From JBEKCD01 sp050015055 (GTDB lineage Archaea > Thermoproteota > Bathyarchaeia > Bathyarchaeales > Bathycorpusculaceae), in NCBI GenBank assembly GCA_050015055.1, contig JBEKCD010000009.1, forward strand, positions 1-64,000: a stretch of 64,000 bases of DNA, written 5' to 3'. The notes under the pieces were generated by a model that saw only the letters and a list, made by a program, of their open reading frames with translations, ran no database searches and was not told the origin of the DNA. A program made the position numbers and the translations under genes. This document shows, one piece after another, positions 8,719 through 17,282 of the stretch (positions within the stretch are counted from its first letter, which is position 1; each line of letters opens with the position of its first letter).

Positions 8719-8949
8719 TTACGTTACTTGTTTCTTCGGTTCCACCGGTTTCTCCAGTTTCTTCATATAGGACCAAGCTGCAAGGATAATGCCAATCAGT
8801 CCGATGATGCCGGCCAAACCATAGAAGTATGTGCCTCCGCCTGAGCCATAGCCTACACCGAAGTCATAAGCACCAGAGTATCGCACCGCACCGAGTATTA
8901 TGGCTATAATGATCAGCACTATACCCAAAGCAAGAATCCTCTTATCCAA
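8719..8949 (-). CDS. Small two-span membrane protein
   Basis: The frame encodes about 76 residues with two hydrophobic segments (ILALGIVLIIIAIILGAV and FYGLAGIIGLIGIILAAW) joined by a Gly/Tyr-rich loop, and a charged C-terminal tail (KKLEKPVEPKKQ). I do not recognise the family. The TTG at 8949 is chosen because AAAGGAGG lies 11 nt upstream and a TATA-like TTTATAAAG at about 8978-8988 would place the transcript start downstream of the earlier GTG at 8976. Topology and role are unknown. Confidence 0.65.
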   Translation of the reverse strand: MDKRILALGIVLIIIAIILGAVRYSGAYDFGVGYGSGGGTYFYGLAGIIGLIGIILAAWSYMKKLEKPVEPKKQVT

Positions 8950-9062
8950 ATTCTTTTGCCGCCTCCTTTCCAACACTTTATAAATAGGAATGTAGCTCGG
9001 TGCTTAACCTATTTTAGCTTTTCCATCAAGATGCCTGCGAAAAATCCACTGACGATTGAAAC

Positions 9063-9137
9063 GCGGGTTCAATGAACCCTGCACTCTCCTACGGTTCGAG
9101 AGTACTTCTTCGACCCCAGTTTATTCTTAGAACTGGG
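9063..9137. ncRNA. Candidate structured RNA: three consecutive hairpins
   Basis: Three helices are packed into 75 nt. The first is GC-GGGTTC/GAACCC-GC (9063-9082) with a triloop and one bulge. The second is ACTCTC/GAGAGT (9083-9103) with a 9-nt loop. The third is CCCAGTT/AACTGGG (9115-9137) with a 9-nt loop. Just after them comes GGACACT, containing an ACA. The region has no ORF and precedes the nop5 promoter (TATA-like TTATTAAAG at about 9176-9184). It is not a tRNA, because there is no acceptor pairing and the loops are wrong. Strand is undecidable because hairpins are symmetrical. Confidence 0.4.
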
Positions 9138-9220
9138 AGGACACTGTTTTTGGGAAAAGCCTCGGTTGCGATACCTTATTAAAGACAAAGCTGAGGTTAG
9201 TTGATGCTGAGGGACAATTT

Positions 9221-10450
9221 GTGAAGACGACGCTGATTGAGTGTTCCTTCGGCATACTTGCTTTCAACGAAGAAAACGAGCTTATCGAAAAAGTGCTGTT
9301 CCAGAAGAACCCTCAGATGGCGGCCAAAGCCCTTTTGGACATTGAAGCGGGCATGATGGTTGACGTTGTTCAAAACATCATGGTCACCCTCAGGAATAAA
9401 GGCTACGACGCCTTTGTGTTCGAGAACCCAAACCTTGCCAAAACTGTTGAAAAAAGATTCAACGTTGGTGTTCAGGTTGACGAGCGCTCGCCGGCCGGAG
9501 AACTGGTTCATTCAAAAACTGAAGAAATCGCGATAGAAACAGGCTTCGCCAAGGACGCCAAGGACTTCGGTTTGTGGATGCACGATTTCATGGTGGAAAC
9601 CACCAAGCTGCGGGTTAAGGGCGCAGTGGAGAAAAGAGATTTGGTCGTCGCTCAGGCCATCCAGACTCTCGACGAGTTGGAAAAGACGATAAACATGCTC
9701 ATGGCCCGCGTGAGAGAATGGTATGGGATACACTTTCCTGAACTCGATAGGCTATTGGAGAAGCATGAGACTTACGCTCGCTTGGTCGTGGAACTAGGCA
9801 GCAAAGAGAATTTCACGGTGGAAAGGCTTGAAAAAGAAGAAGTTCCGAAGGCGAAAGCTGAGGGAATTGCCAAAGTGGCTGAAAAATCTATGGGCGCAGA
9901 TCTGACGGACGCGGATCTAGCCCAGATTCAAGCCCTCTGTAAGGACGTGACTCACCTATATCAGTTGAGGAAAGGCTTGGAGGGCTACATTGACTCAACC
10001 ATGGAGGAGGTCGCCCCCAACACGAAGTACATGGTGGGTTCTCTTCTTGGAGCCCGTTTGATAGCTGTGGCTGGCGGTTTGACAAACCTTGCCAAGAGAC
10101 CTGCAAGTACAATCCAGATACTGGGTGCCGAGAAAGCCCTGTTCCGTTCACTGAAAACCGGAACAAGGCCGCCAAAGCATGGGATGATCTTCCAGCACAC
10201 GATGATACACGACGCGAAAAGATGGCAGAGAGGGAAAATTGCCAGGGCATTGGCGGGCAAGCTGGCTATAGCCACGAGAGTGGACGCGTTCGGAAGAAGG
10301 GAAATAGGGGTAGAACTGAAAGCCGGCCTCGACAAGCGAATCGACGAGATCCACCAGAAATACGATCAGCCTCCGCCCATGCCGGTTGTGAAACCTAGGA
10401 GTGGAAGGCCTAGAAAGGACAAGTGGGGAAAGCATAGGCGTGAACGTTAA
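9221..10450 (+). CDS. nop5: Nop5/Nop56-like C/D box RNP core protein
   Basis: Nop5 is the scaffold of the archaeal box C/D RNP that 2'-O-methylates rRNA and tRNA. It bridges L7Ae-bound guide RNA and fibrillarin. The 409-residue protein has an N-terminal fibrillarin-binding domain (about 1-120), a coiled coil (about 130-230) and the C-terminal Nop domain with the signature GSLLGARLIAVAGGL near 275, followed by LGAEKALFR and the basic tail RSGRPRKDKWGKHRRER. The GTG start at 9221 follows a TATA-like element 40 bp upstream. It overlaps fibrillarin by 11 bp, the standard archaeal pairing. Confidence 0.96.
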   Translation: MKTTLIECSFGILAFNEENELIEKVLFQKNPQMAAKALLDIEAGMMVDVVQNIMVTLRNKGYDAFVFENPNLAKTVEKRFNVGVQVDERSPAGELVHSKTEEIAIETGFAKDAKDFGLWMHDFMVETTKLRVKGAVEKRDLVVAQAIQTLDELEKTINMLMARVREWYGIHFPELDRLLEKHETYARLVVELGSKENFTVERLEKEEVPKAKAEGIAKVAEKSMGADLTDADLAQIQALCKDVTHLYQLRKGLEGYIDSTMEEVAPNTKYMVGSLLGARLIAVAGGLTNLAKRPASTIQILGAEKALFRSLKTGTRPPKHGMIFQHTMIHDAKRWQRGKIARALAGKLAIATRVDAFGRREIGVELKAGLDKRIDEIHQKYDQPPPMPVVKPRSGRPRKDKWGKHRRER

Positions 10451-11135
10451 GGTTAAGCCACATCCTCTTTTTCAAGCCGTATACCAAGTCATTCTTGAAG
10501 ACGGCGCACAAAGACTCGCCACGAAGAACCTGTCCCCTGGAAGAAGCGTTTACGGAGAGAGGCTTGTCAAGTATGAACGCGTGGAGTACCGAGTTTGGGA
10601 CGCGTTCAGAAGTAAACTCGCCGCCGCGATTCTGAAGGGTTTAGAAACGGTCCCAATAAAACCGGGGCACACAGTCCTCTATTTGGGGGCAGCTTCAGGC
10701 ACAACGGCCAGCCACGTTTCAGACATCATAGGCGAAAAAGGCCACGTGTACTGCGTGGAGTTCGCCTCAAGATCTATGAGGGATTTAGTGGATAACGTGT
10801 GCAATTACAGGCTTAACATGTCGCCCATCCTCGAAGATGCACGTTTTCCAGAGAAATACGCGATGTTCCTCACCAGAAAGGTTGATGACATCTACTGCGA
10901 CATAGCCCAGTCTGAACAGGCAAAGGTCTTGGCAGACAACGCTGACCGGTTCCTCAAGAATTCAGGATGGATAATGCTGGCTGTGAAATCCCAAAGCATA
11001 GATGTGACGAAGGAGCCAGCAGAGATTTACAAGCGCGAGGTCAAGGTGCTGGAAAAACGCGGTTTCCGCGCAGAACAGATCGTGCACCTGGAACCCTACG
11101 ACAAGGCACACGCGATGATAGTGGCTCAACGCTGA
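10440..11135 (+). CDS. flpA: Fibrillarin-like rRNA/tRNA 2'-O-methyltransferase
   Basis: This is the catalytic subunit of box C/D RNPs. It transfers methyl from S-adenosylmethionine to ribose 2'-OH. The protein has about 231 residues, with an N-terminal beta domain and a Rossmann methyltransferase domain containing VLYLGAASGTTASHVSDI (SAM motif I) near 75-92, YCVEFASR near 105 and DDIYCDIAQ near 150. The catalytic tetrad members (Lys, Asp, Lys, Glu) are consistent with the family. The GTG at 10440 overlaps the end of nop5 and gives the family N-terminus VKPHPLF; an upstream GTG at 10401 would add 13 unlikely residues. Confidence 0.96.
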   Translation: MNVKVKPHPLFQAVYQVILEDGAQRLATKNLSPGRSVYGERLVKYERVEYRVWDAFRSKLAAAILKGLETVPIKPGHTVLYLGAASGTTASHVSDIIGEKGHVYCVEFASRSMRDLVDNVCNYRLNMSPILEDARFPEKYAMFLTRKVDDIYCDIAQSEQAKVLADNADRFLKNSGWIMLAVKSQSIDVTKEPAEIYKREVKVLEKRGFRAEQIVHLEPYDKAHAMIVAQR

Positions 11136-11339
11136 AGACAACCTGAGAAGCTGGCAAGCCCATATCCACCGCTGTTATGAAAGAGATTATCTTCAAAACA
11201 TTCTGGCAATCCTTGTTTTCATGTTTGGCCACATTCACGGTCTGTGCTTGTTGCATTTGATTCTGAAACGGCCGGGCAGCACAATATATGCACCCTGTGT
11301 TTAACCGTAGGAAATCTTCCACGTGATATTCATCATATA

Positions 11340-11346
11340 GTTTATA
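11340..11346 (+). promoter_or_regulatory. TATA-like element of the COG1395 regulator gene
   Basis: TTTATAT about 35 bp before the ATG at 11381 implies a transcript with a very short or no leader. Confidence 0.4.
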
Positions 11347-11380
11347 TCCTTCACTGCGCTGGGTCTTTCGTGGCGGTTCT

Positions 11381-12331
11381 ATGGCTTACTGGGGGAGAGA
11401 GAGCTTGACAGCCGCAGAATCCACACTCAGAGAAGCCGGGTTTGTTGTTTCTGAACCTTGTCGTTCGCGGCCGAGCTGCTTCGACCTTGCAGCCCGAAAA
11501 GGTGAATCCGTCGTTTTCATGAGAGTTCAACCCGACATCGGAAGCTTGTCAACAAGCGATTCAACAGAGTTGAAAGCGATATCCGAAAGCTTCTCAGCGC
11601 CTTGCCTGTTAATAGGCGAGGAAGCACGCGAAAAACCGCTGCAAGACGACACGGTCTACACGAGACATGACATTCTGGCCGTCACTCCGAGAACCTTCGA
11701 GAACGTCGTGGTTCACAACATACGTCCACTGATTCAAGCCAATCCAGGCGGCTACTACGTCGAGATCGACGGCGAGGCACTGAAGCAGAGAAGGCAAGAG
11801 CTTGGATTGTCAGCCGGCGAAGTGGCTGAAATGGTGAGCACGTCTCGAAGAACGATCTATGGATACGAGAGGGGCATGGCGAAAGCCTCAGTGGCGGCAG
11901 CTTATAACTTGATTTGGGCGCTGGGAATCCCCGTTGCAAAATCAGTGAACATTCTTGAGAAACCAGAGAATCAACGAAAATCATGCGTGCTGACGACAGC
12001 GAGGCTCATGCTCGCAAGGAACAGGATTCTCAACAAGCTTTTCGGAAGGTATGTCCACTATCATGTCACAGCCGTCAAGAGAGCACCATTCGATTTCGTA
12101 ATAAGCGATCCCAGGAAGAGAATCAGGATAATCGGAGGCATCGCAAGTAGAAAAGAGCCGGAACTTGACGCAAGGGTGGAAGAAATACTGAGCGTTAGCA
12201 GAGTTACGAGAGCACGTCCAATACTCATAACTGAGGGGCAGCAGCAACTGGAAAAAGACATCCCGTGCATCAGCAGCGAAGACGTTTCTAAAATCAAAAC
12301 CCCCGAAGATCTGATTGCAAGCGTCAGATAA
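11381..12331 (+). CDS. HTH-type transcriptional regulator (COG1395 family)
   Basis: The 316-residue protein has three parts: an N-terminal Holliday-resolvase-like alpha/beta domain (about 10-115), a central XRE-type helix-turn-helix (about 128-190, LKQRRQELGLSAGEVAEMV followed by SRRTIYGYERG), and a C-terminal domain repeating the N-terminal fold (about 210-316). This arrangement is characteristic of a single-copy archaeal regulator family of unknown target. The start codon is supported by an upstream TATA-like element. Its 3' end overlaps the convergent RNase HII gene by 8 bp. Confidence 0.88.
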   Translation: MAYWGRESLTAAESTLREAGFVVSEPCRSRPSCFDLAARKGESVVFMRVQPDIGSLSTSDSTELKAISESFSAPCLLIGEEAREKPLQDDTVYTRHDILAVTPRTFENVVVHNIRPLIQANPGGYYVEIDGEALKQRRQELGLSAGEVAEMVSTSRRTIYGYERGMAKASVAAAYNLIWALGIPVAKSVNILEKPENQRKSCVLTTARLMLARNRILNKLFGRYVHYHVTAVKRAPFDFVISDPRKRIRIIGGIASRKEPELDARVEEILSVSRVTRARPILITEGQQQLEKDIPCISSEDVSKIKTPEDLIASVR

Positions 12332-12986
12332 GCCTTGTCTGCTCAGAGCCCTTCTGGTCTCGAACTCTCTTGGCCGGTTTCCACGATTTTCTAACAAAGT
12401 CCGGATACTGCTCCAGTTTTTCGCAGCACTCTTTCAGAAAGCTCATAGTTCTTGGATCCGAGGGGTACCCAGATCCAAAATCTCCCAAAGTCTTCGCCAG
12501 TTCCGCAATCTCCTTGTCTCTTTCCACCTTTGCAATTATCGAAGCCGCCGATACGGCAACGTAGTTTCTGTCAGCCTTGTGCTCCGAAACGATGTCAACC
12601 TTGAAAGACATACACTCCAAAATGTGCTGCTTAAACCGCTCTTCCAAAACATCAGACGCGTCAACATAAACCATGTCCGGCCTGAGCACCTCTATGACCT
12701 TGGCCATCGTCTGCGCCTCCAGATAATTCAGCTTGTGAAGTTTCCTGCCACTGTTAACCACGACATCGATTTCTCGTGGCGAAAGCTTCACCACATCGAA
12801 TTTAACAACAATCCTTCTGATTTCAACAGCAAGAACCTCACGCCTATGCGGCGACAGCAACTTCGAATCCTTGACTCCCAATCCCTTGAGCTTCGGCAAA
12901 TCCTCTTCTTTGACCAGAACCCCGGCGATAACCAACGGCCCTATGACGGCGCCGCGCCCCGCGTCGTCCACACCGGCAACTAACAT
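12324..12986 (-). CDS. rnhB: Ribonuclease HII
   Basis: RNase HII removes ribonucleotides from DNA and RNA primers from RNA-DNA hybrids. The 220-residue length fits archaeal RnhB. The N-terminal motif GVDDAGRGAVIGP holds the first acidic residues (family: GIDEAGRGPVIGP), with Glu replaced by Asp at the second. KDSKLL is near 40, VDASDV near 110 and ADRNYVAVSAASIIAKV near 140. The C-terminal GSGYPSDPRT is the expected substrate-binding region. It stands alone, convergent with the COG1395 regulator. Confidence 0.95.
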   Translation of the reverse strand: MLVAGVDDAGRGAVIGPLVIAGVLVKEEDLPKLKGLGVKDSKLLSPHRREVLAVEIRRIVVKFDVVKLSPREIDVVVNSGRKLHKLNYLEAQTMAKVIEVLRPDMVYVDASDVLEERFKQHILECMSFKVDIVSEHKADRNYVAVSAASIIAKVERDKEIAELAKTLGDFGSGYPSDPRTMSFLKECCEKLEQYPDFVRKSWKPAKRVRDQKGSEQTRLI

Positions 12987-13039
12987 CCCAACCCTTCTCT
13001 TCTTTCAATGGCCTATCGGAACTTCAAAGTTATAATGCT

Positions 13040-13597
13040 TTATTCTCCAGCAGTCCCAGAGAAGAACTCAACGGTCTCTTTAAGCACTAGTACGAGCAAG
13101 TTCTCCCTGTTTTCCACGGTGACCAGATGTACTTCAGCGTCGTCCCTTCCTCTTACCCTGTCTATCAATGTATCCGCTGCCTTCCAGTGGACGATGCCTA
13201 CTAGCAGCTTCAGACTTTCAGCAGCCTCTAGGACAGCCTCCCTAAACTTCCTTGAATGAAGCTCCATCGGCCCGATTTCATCTATTACGATCACATCAGA
13301 CCCCGTGACCGCACTCGTTATCGCTTCCACGCCGATGGCTTCAGGATCTCCAACGTTCACCCGGTACTTCCCAACTTGTGGACCCTCCTTCTGAGCCACG
13401 TGCGCAAGCCAACCCTTTCTCCCCGTTTTCAGGTTCAGGATTTCGAACCCCACCCGATCACGTCCCACCCGAACCTCTCGACTCACCATGCCGCCCACAT
13501 CGTAGCCCTTAGCTTTCAAAGATTCAACGATTCTCAGCATAAGCGATGTCTTCCCCACCCCTGGACTGCCAGTTAACAGCAATACCCTCTTCCTCAA
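13040..13597 (-). CDS. THEP1-family nucleoside-triphosphatase
   Basis: The protein belongs to the archaeal THEP1 NTPases, which hydrolyse ATP, GTP and other NTPs; the cellular role is unclear. The P-loop GSPGVGKTS is at the N-terminus, Walker B IVIDEIGPMEL at about 95-105, and the conserved GIVHWK region near 135. The TTG at 13597 is chosen because it gives the family N-terminus (RKRVLLLTG). The open frame runs upstream to 13657, but that part encodes the alternating GC motif at 13636-13645, and a TATA-like AATATTA lies about 28 bp before the TTG. Convergent or tail-to-head neighbours give no context. Confidence 0.9.
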   Translation of the reverse strand: MRKRVLLLTGSPGVGKTSLMLRIVESLKAKGYDVGGMVSREVRVGRDRVGFEILNLKTGRKGWLAHVAQKEGPQVGKYRVNVGDPEAIGVEAITSAVTGSDVIVIDEIGPMELHSRKFREAVLEAAESLKLLVGIVHWKAADTLIDRVRGRDDAEVHLVTVENRENLLVLVLKETVEFFSGTAGE

Positions 13598-13773
13598 CCG
13601 CCCGCTCTCCAACCAGAAGTCTAATATTGGCCTAACGCGCGCGCGACTAGGCTTCAAGCGATACTTCTATTACAGAGGTTGAATAAGTTCGGTCTAGTTG
13701 AAGGATTCAAGGGAACTCAAAGTCATTTTGGAAAATCAACCATTGAGTTTGTAGAATAAGAAGGTGAGAAAAG

Positions 13774-13929
13774 ATGAGTGAGAGAAGATACAACAGAAGT
13801 AAAAACTACAGATGCCCATCATGTAGTTTAGAATTCAAGAGTGAGGGAGTACCTGGACACTGCCCACGATGTCACTCTGTAATTGAGATTAAAGAAAATA
13901 ATAGGAGATCCCATCGCACGCGCTATTAG
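13774..13929 (+). CDS. Small zinc-ribbon protein (51 aa)
   Basis: The short frame encodes a basic N-terminus (MSERRYNRSK), then YRCPSC and, 18 residues later, HCPRCHS: two CxxC knuckles typical of a rubredoxin-like zinc ribbon. GGTGAG precedes the ATG at 13774 at normal distance. The last codons read through a degenerate GC motif (CGCACGCGCT). No specific family was recognised. It is one of at least four zinc-knuckle mini-proteins within 3.5 kb. Confidence 0.65.
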   Translation: MSERRYNRSKNYRCPSCSLEFKSEGVPGHCPRCHSVIEIKENNRRSHRTRY

Positions 13930-14022
13930 TGGTACTGAAAAAGCATTAAGCTCAAGCGCGCGCTGGCACCCACATGGTTCAACCACAAATATGATAAGTG
14001 AATTTACCACATAGCGCGCGCG

Positions 14023-14298
14023 TCATGCGGGTGAGCTCTGTGCTTTGCTGGTTCGGGTGGACATTATGGGGTAAGTAGACCATTTGTGGCAGTGTGGGCA
14101 TCTTGGGTATCTTTTGCTTCCAAGCCGCAGGGAGGTGAAGGATCCTCCTGGAACCCAGTTGTAGTTAAACATTTTTCCGCATTTGGGGCATGTTAGTTTT
14201 GAGGTGTAGTGGGGTCCGAATCGGGGGAACAGGATGTATAGCACGATTGCGATGACGATGACGACGACGGGAATTGCAATGATGAATAAGTCTATCAT
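14023..14298 (-). CDS. Membrane-anchored zinc-ribbon protein (91 aa)
   Basis: The protein begins with one strongly hydrophobic span (residues about 3-24, IIAIPVVVIVIAIVLYIL). It continues with a cytoplasmic-type zinc ribbon: LTCPKCGKMF near 36-45 and YPRCPHCHKW near 64-73. A polar tail closes it. The ATG at 14298 is directly followed by the membrane span. A GC motif (14014-14022) sits immediately after the stop. Function unknown; the layout is common among small archaeal membrane proteins. Confidence 0.72.
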   Translation of the reverse strand: MIDLFIIAIPVVVIVIAIVLYILFPRFGPHYTSKLTCPKCGKMFNYNWVPGGSFTSLRLGSKRYPRCPHCHKWSTYPIMSTRTSKAQSSPA

Positions 14299-14443
14299 GT
14301 TGGATCAGTCTGGAACACTGCCTCAATTTGTCATATTACTTAGAGAGTTTCTTTTCAATGCTAAAGGTTTTGTGTCCCGAAGAATGGGATTGCAGGATAA
14401 GCGCGCGCTTGCCGAAGAAGTGCACGAATGTTGGAAGCTGGTT

Positions 14444-14938
14444 TTAGCTTGCCTGTGCGTAATAACGGAACAGCAGCGTTCCAATGAGGGGTACTAGGAA
14501 TGATGGAAGAACATAGTATAAGATTGACTTCGATAGAAGGGCCAGCGGAGCGATTAACGAAGTGATGGATAAGGCTGCCCCTGAAATGACGCATAGGATT
14601 CCAATTATCAACGTTGCAGTTGAGTTTCTATTAGACAACATGGAGCCCGCACCGAGGAATCCGAACAGCAGCCCAAGAAAAGTAAAGACTGCGAACAGCT
14701 CGTCGTAGATGAACCAGCTTTGCGCAACGAATTGCGGATACCAACTGTAAATCCCTTGCAAAGCCTGAACCGATACTACAAACATGATTAGACACCATAC
14801 TGAACTAATAATCATCAACACTGCCGACAAGAACAAGAAATTGGTCCTAGAAAACGAATTGCCGTCCAGCGCGCGCGCCGTGGTCATAGGGGTTTTTTCA
14901 TCGGTTGTTCGTGCGGTGTTTGTCGAGGCAGGAAACAT
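14444..14938 (-). CDS. Four-span membrane protein of unknown function
   Basis: After a polar N-terminal segment of about 33 residues the protein shows four hydrophobic spans (about 35-58, 78-100, 107-127 and 135-157) and ends shortly after the last. No family was recognised. The N-terminal segment encodes the GC motif at 14869-14878 as Ala-Arg-Ala, and an internal ATG at 14887 could be the start instead. It is divergent from the secreted protein at 15022, with an 83-bp shared promoter region. Confidence 0.6.
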   Translation of the reverse strand: MFPASTNTARTTDEKTPMTTARALDGNSFSRTNFLFLSAVLMIISSVWCLIMFVVSVQALQGIYSWYPQFVAQSWFIYDELFAVFTFLGLLFGFLGAGSMLSNRNSTATLIIGILCVISGAALSITSLIAPLALLSKSILYYVLPSFLVPLIGTLLFRYYAQAS

Positions 14939-15021
14939 GCGATAAAGTCTGGCAAATATGAAAATAAGTTTTGCGCAATGGTTTTATTCGATATGTTCCA
15001 TAGTTTCACATAAGAGAATCT

Positions 15022-16155
15022 ATGCAGCACAGAACCGTTGTTCTTGTATCAGTTTTAATCGCGCTTTTTTTAGCAGAGGCAGTACCTTTTTCACTATCCG
15101 AAAGTTACAGTGCGCCAACGTTCGTTGCTACAGATAGACATCACGTTGTGCAGCTCAATTCAAACATGCCGTACGTAGCAGGGTTTCACGTTGATGCTGA
15201 TGATTTGAGCGAATACGAAACAGTTAATGCCACTGCTGTCACAGTGAGTTTCGGCTCAACCACACTTGGATATTTTCCAGCTGACAGTTGGTTAGGGTGC
15301 GGCATGTTTGTTCAGGCGCAGGACCACTTTTTCCACAATGTGGATTACGGTTTTTACATGATGCTCGTCGTCGACTCTTCAGGATCATTGTTTATTGACG
15401 TAGGGCTTCACCAAACCGAAGAGGCATCGAGTCCGATTCAGGCTGCAAATTCAAGCTTGGTCTACTCCTACACGTGGCTCGTCAACAATGTCGACAGGTC
15501 AACCAAAGTAGAACTGTACCAGACGTGGATAAACAGCGACTCAGTCCGCTATTCAGTTTTAGTTTCAGGGCTCAGCCAGATACTGGCGGATATCAATGTT
15601 CGAGCCATGCCCAACTGTAATAATATTATTCCGCAATTCTATGTAGGAAACGTCGTTGTAGGCGAGTTTCCGTTCAGCCGTTGCGTTAACTATTTTCAGT
15701 TCGGCATAGTAAGCAACAAGATAATTGACAACTCACACTGGCAAGCACAAATCGAGAACCCCATGATGCTAAGGACCAAAGGCTGGGCTCTGGTTGACAA
15801 AGCTTGGCTGCTTGAAGGAGACCATTCTTTCATAGATCAAGATTTGATGTGGGGCGGAGAAGCCTATCCCGGCATAAGCATAACGCCAAAAGTTGAACAG
15901 TCTCAAAACATCTTTCAACTCAGCTTCGAATACACGGGAAAGCAATATTCTGGTTCCCGGACCTTATGGAACGTTCAGTCAGTCAACACAGCCTTATCCT
16001 TCGGAACAGAAAACCAAGATTTGACTTTAACATCCCGACGACTACTGCCAATAATTGTGGCCCTGTTCGCAGGGATTATCATAGTTCCATTTGTTTTGGT
16101 AAGGCGGAAAATTCGCGGACATCGCGTTAAAGCGCGCGCTAGAGGACATTCTTGA
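15022..16155 (+). CDS. Secreted, membrane-anchored protein of unknown function
   Basis: The 377-residue protein has an N-terminal signal peptide (VVLVSVLIALFLAEAVPFSL), an extracellular domain of about 310 residues with many Ser, Asn, Tyr and Trp residues and several NxS/T sequons, and a C-terminal span (about 345-365, LLPIIVALFAGIIIVPFVLV) followed by a basic tail. The extracellular part looks beta-rich. I recognise no family. The last codons run through the GC motif at 16132-16139, giving KARARGHS, so the motif may have been added to the gene end. Single gene. Confidence 0.7.
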   Translation: MQHRTVVLVSVLIALFLAEAVPFSLSESYSAPTFVATDRHHVVQLNSNMPYVAGFHVDADDLSEYETVNATAVTVSFGSTTLGYFPADSWLGCGMFVQAQDHFFHNVDYGFYMMLVVDSSGSLFIDVGLHQTEEASSPIQAANSSLVYSYTWLVNNVDRSTKVELYQTWINSDSVRYSVLVSGLSQILADINVRAMPNCNNIIPQFYVGNVVVGEFPFSRCVNYFQFGIVSNKIIDNSHWQAQIENPMMLRTKGWALVDKAWLLEGDHSFIDQDLMWGGEAYPGISITPKVEQSQNIFQLSFEYTGKQYSGSRTLWNVQSVNTALSFGTENQDLTLTSRRLLPIIVALFAGIIIVPFVLVRRKIRGHRVKARARGHS

Positions 16156-16317
16156 AGATAGGTTTTTGTGTGCTCGCAAGAACCACATGATTTATCCAGT
16201 GTACCAAATGAAGAAATCTTTGCGTGCAGTGTTCAGTTAATTACGGCAGGTTTGTCAAGCTAAATCATCACGCGTGCCAAAGACATTAAAAATCAAGAGC
16301 TGTATTACGTTAAAGCA

Positions 16318-16596
16318 ATGGACTACGTGAGTATAGTACTTGATTTTGCCAATATTGTCAATTTGATTGCCGTCCTTCTTCTAATGAGGGCTGTTATAAA
16401 AGATAGGAATGTTCTGAAGGGGTTCAGCATCAGTGGGACCTTTTTGACATTCGTTGCGATTTCTTGTTTCGAGACGGCTTGCTTTCTTATGGGGAACCTG
16501 ATAAGTGTAGCACTGGGACTCGTCAGTATTGCTTTTTGGCTTGTCGCGTTTGCATTTACCTTTCGAAAATTCTTGCGCGAACGCCAAATAACCTAA
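16318..16596 (+). CDS. Small three-span membrane protein (92 aa)
   Basis: Three hydrophobic stretches are visible at about 5-23, 35-57 and 61-80, with a short charged C-terminus (RKFLRERQIT). No motif identifies the family. The ATG at 16318 is the only sensible start. A zinc-knuckle gene follows 48 bp downstream on the same strand, so co-transcription is possible. Confidence 0.6.
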   Translation: MDYVSIVLDFANIVNLIAVLLLMRAVIKDRNVLKGFSISGTFLTFVAISCFETACFLMGNLISVALGLVSIAFWLVAFAFTFRKFLRERQIT

Positions 16597-16644
16597 CCAC
16601 GATGACGCCCACACCAGCAAATCAAAGGAATAAAACAAGAAGGG

Positions 16645-16833
16645 TTGCCAGTGGCTGATTGCTGCTTGACAAGACTCTGTGATATGTGCGGCACCCGTAT
16701 TCAGGGAGCAAACTATCATTGTCCAAAATGCGATATTGGCATCTGTTTTGGTTGCGGACTGAAAATGATGAGTAAAGGGAATTATCCGCTTAGATGTCCA
16801 ATGTGCAGCGCGAAACTAGCGCGCGCTGACTAA
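16645..16833 (+). CDS. Small protein with treble-clef/RING-like zinc knuckles (62 aa)
   Basis: Cysteines occur as LCDMCGTRI, YHCPKCDIGICFGCG and LRCPMCSA, giving four CxxC knuckles in about 45 residues, enough for two zinc ions in a cross-brace or tandem-ribbon arrangement. The start is a TTG at 16645 or the GTG two codons later. The final codons encode the GC motif at 16819-16826 (LARAD). It probably mediates nucleic-acid or protein binding; this is inferred only from the fold class. Confidence 0.6.
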   Translation: MPVADCCLTRLCDMCGTRIQGANYHCPKCDIGICFGCGLKMMSKGNYPLRCPMCSAKLARAD

Positions 16834-16998
16834 ATGGATATGCCTAGGCTGATTGTCCATACCAGGCGAACGTATACAAAAGCATCAATAAAACGCACTG
16901 GAAAAGGTATCCAAGAGCGCGCGCTAGAGTTTCTGTCACTATCCGAGATTCATAACATTTTTACATCATTTTCTCTTGTTATCCAAGAGGGAATTTGA
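16834..16998 (+). CDS. Possible small basic ORF (54 aa)
   Basis: An ATG directly follows the stop codon of the zinc-knuckle gene and opens 54 codons ending two bases before the next gene's ATG. The N-terminal half is basic (TRRTYTKASIKRTGKG), and the GC motif at 16917-16924 is read as Glu-Arg-Ala-Leu. No homologous family comes to mind. It may be only a spacer that happens to be open. Confidence 0.25.
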   Translation: MDMPRLIVHTRRTYTKASIKRTGKGIQERALEFLSLSEIHNIFTSFSLVIQEGI

Positions 16999-17000
16999 AG

Positions 17001-17198
17001 ATGGTTAATCGACAACTCACGCTTAATTGTCCAGAATGTGGGAAACCATTGAAAAAGAAGAAGGGCGATGCTAGGTACAGCTGCGAAAACAGCGCTTGTT
17101 CCGTTATAGAGGTTCGTCATCCTGACAAACCATTTATGGAGATACAATACGAGGCATGTTTTCACTCAGTTTCTCACCAAAACGACAAGATGCCTTAG
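17001..17198 (+). CDS. Small zinc-ribbon protein (65 aa)
   Basis: The N-terminal half is a clear single zinc ribbon: LNCPECGKPLKKKKG, then YSCENSACSVIEV, with an extra cysteine spacing typical of topoisomerase-type C4 ribbons. The second half has no recognisable motif. The ATG at 17001 with GAGGG upstream is preferred over the in-frame TTG at 16995. A GC motif follows 7 bp after the stop (17206-17213). Confidence 0.65.
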   Translation: MVNRQLTLNCPECGKPLKKKKGDARYSCENSACSVIEVRHPDKPFMEIQYEACFHSVSHQNDKMP

Positions 17199-17282
17199 TC
17201 GCAGAGCGCGCGCTTTGGGGTTTGGGTTTAGGGGGTAAAGTTCTATTCCTAAATGTCATGGTGTTGATACTGAGGTGGAGTA

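Noticed and set aside
9001..9200. The three hairpins considered as a degenerate tRNA
   Set aside because: There is no acceptor stem, loop sizes are 3, 9 and 9, and no T-loop consensus is in the right place.
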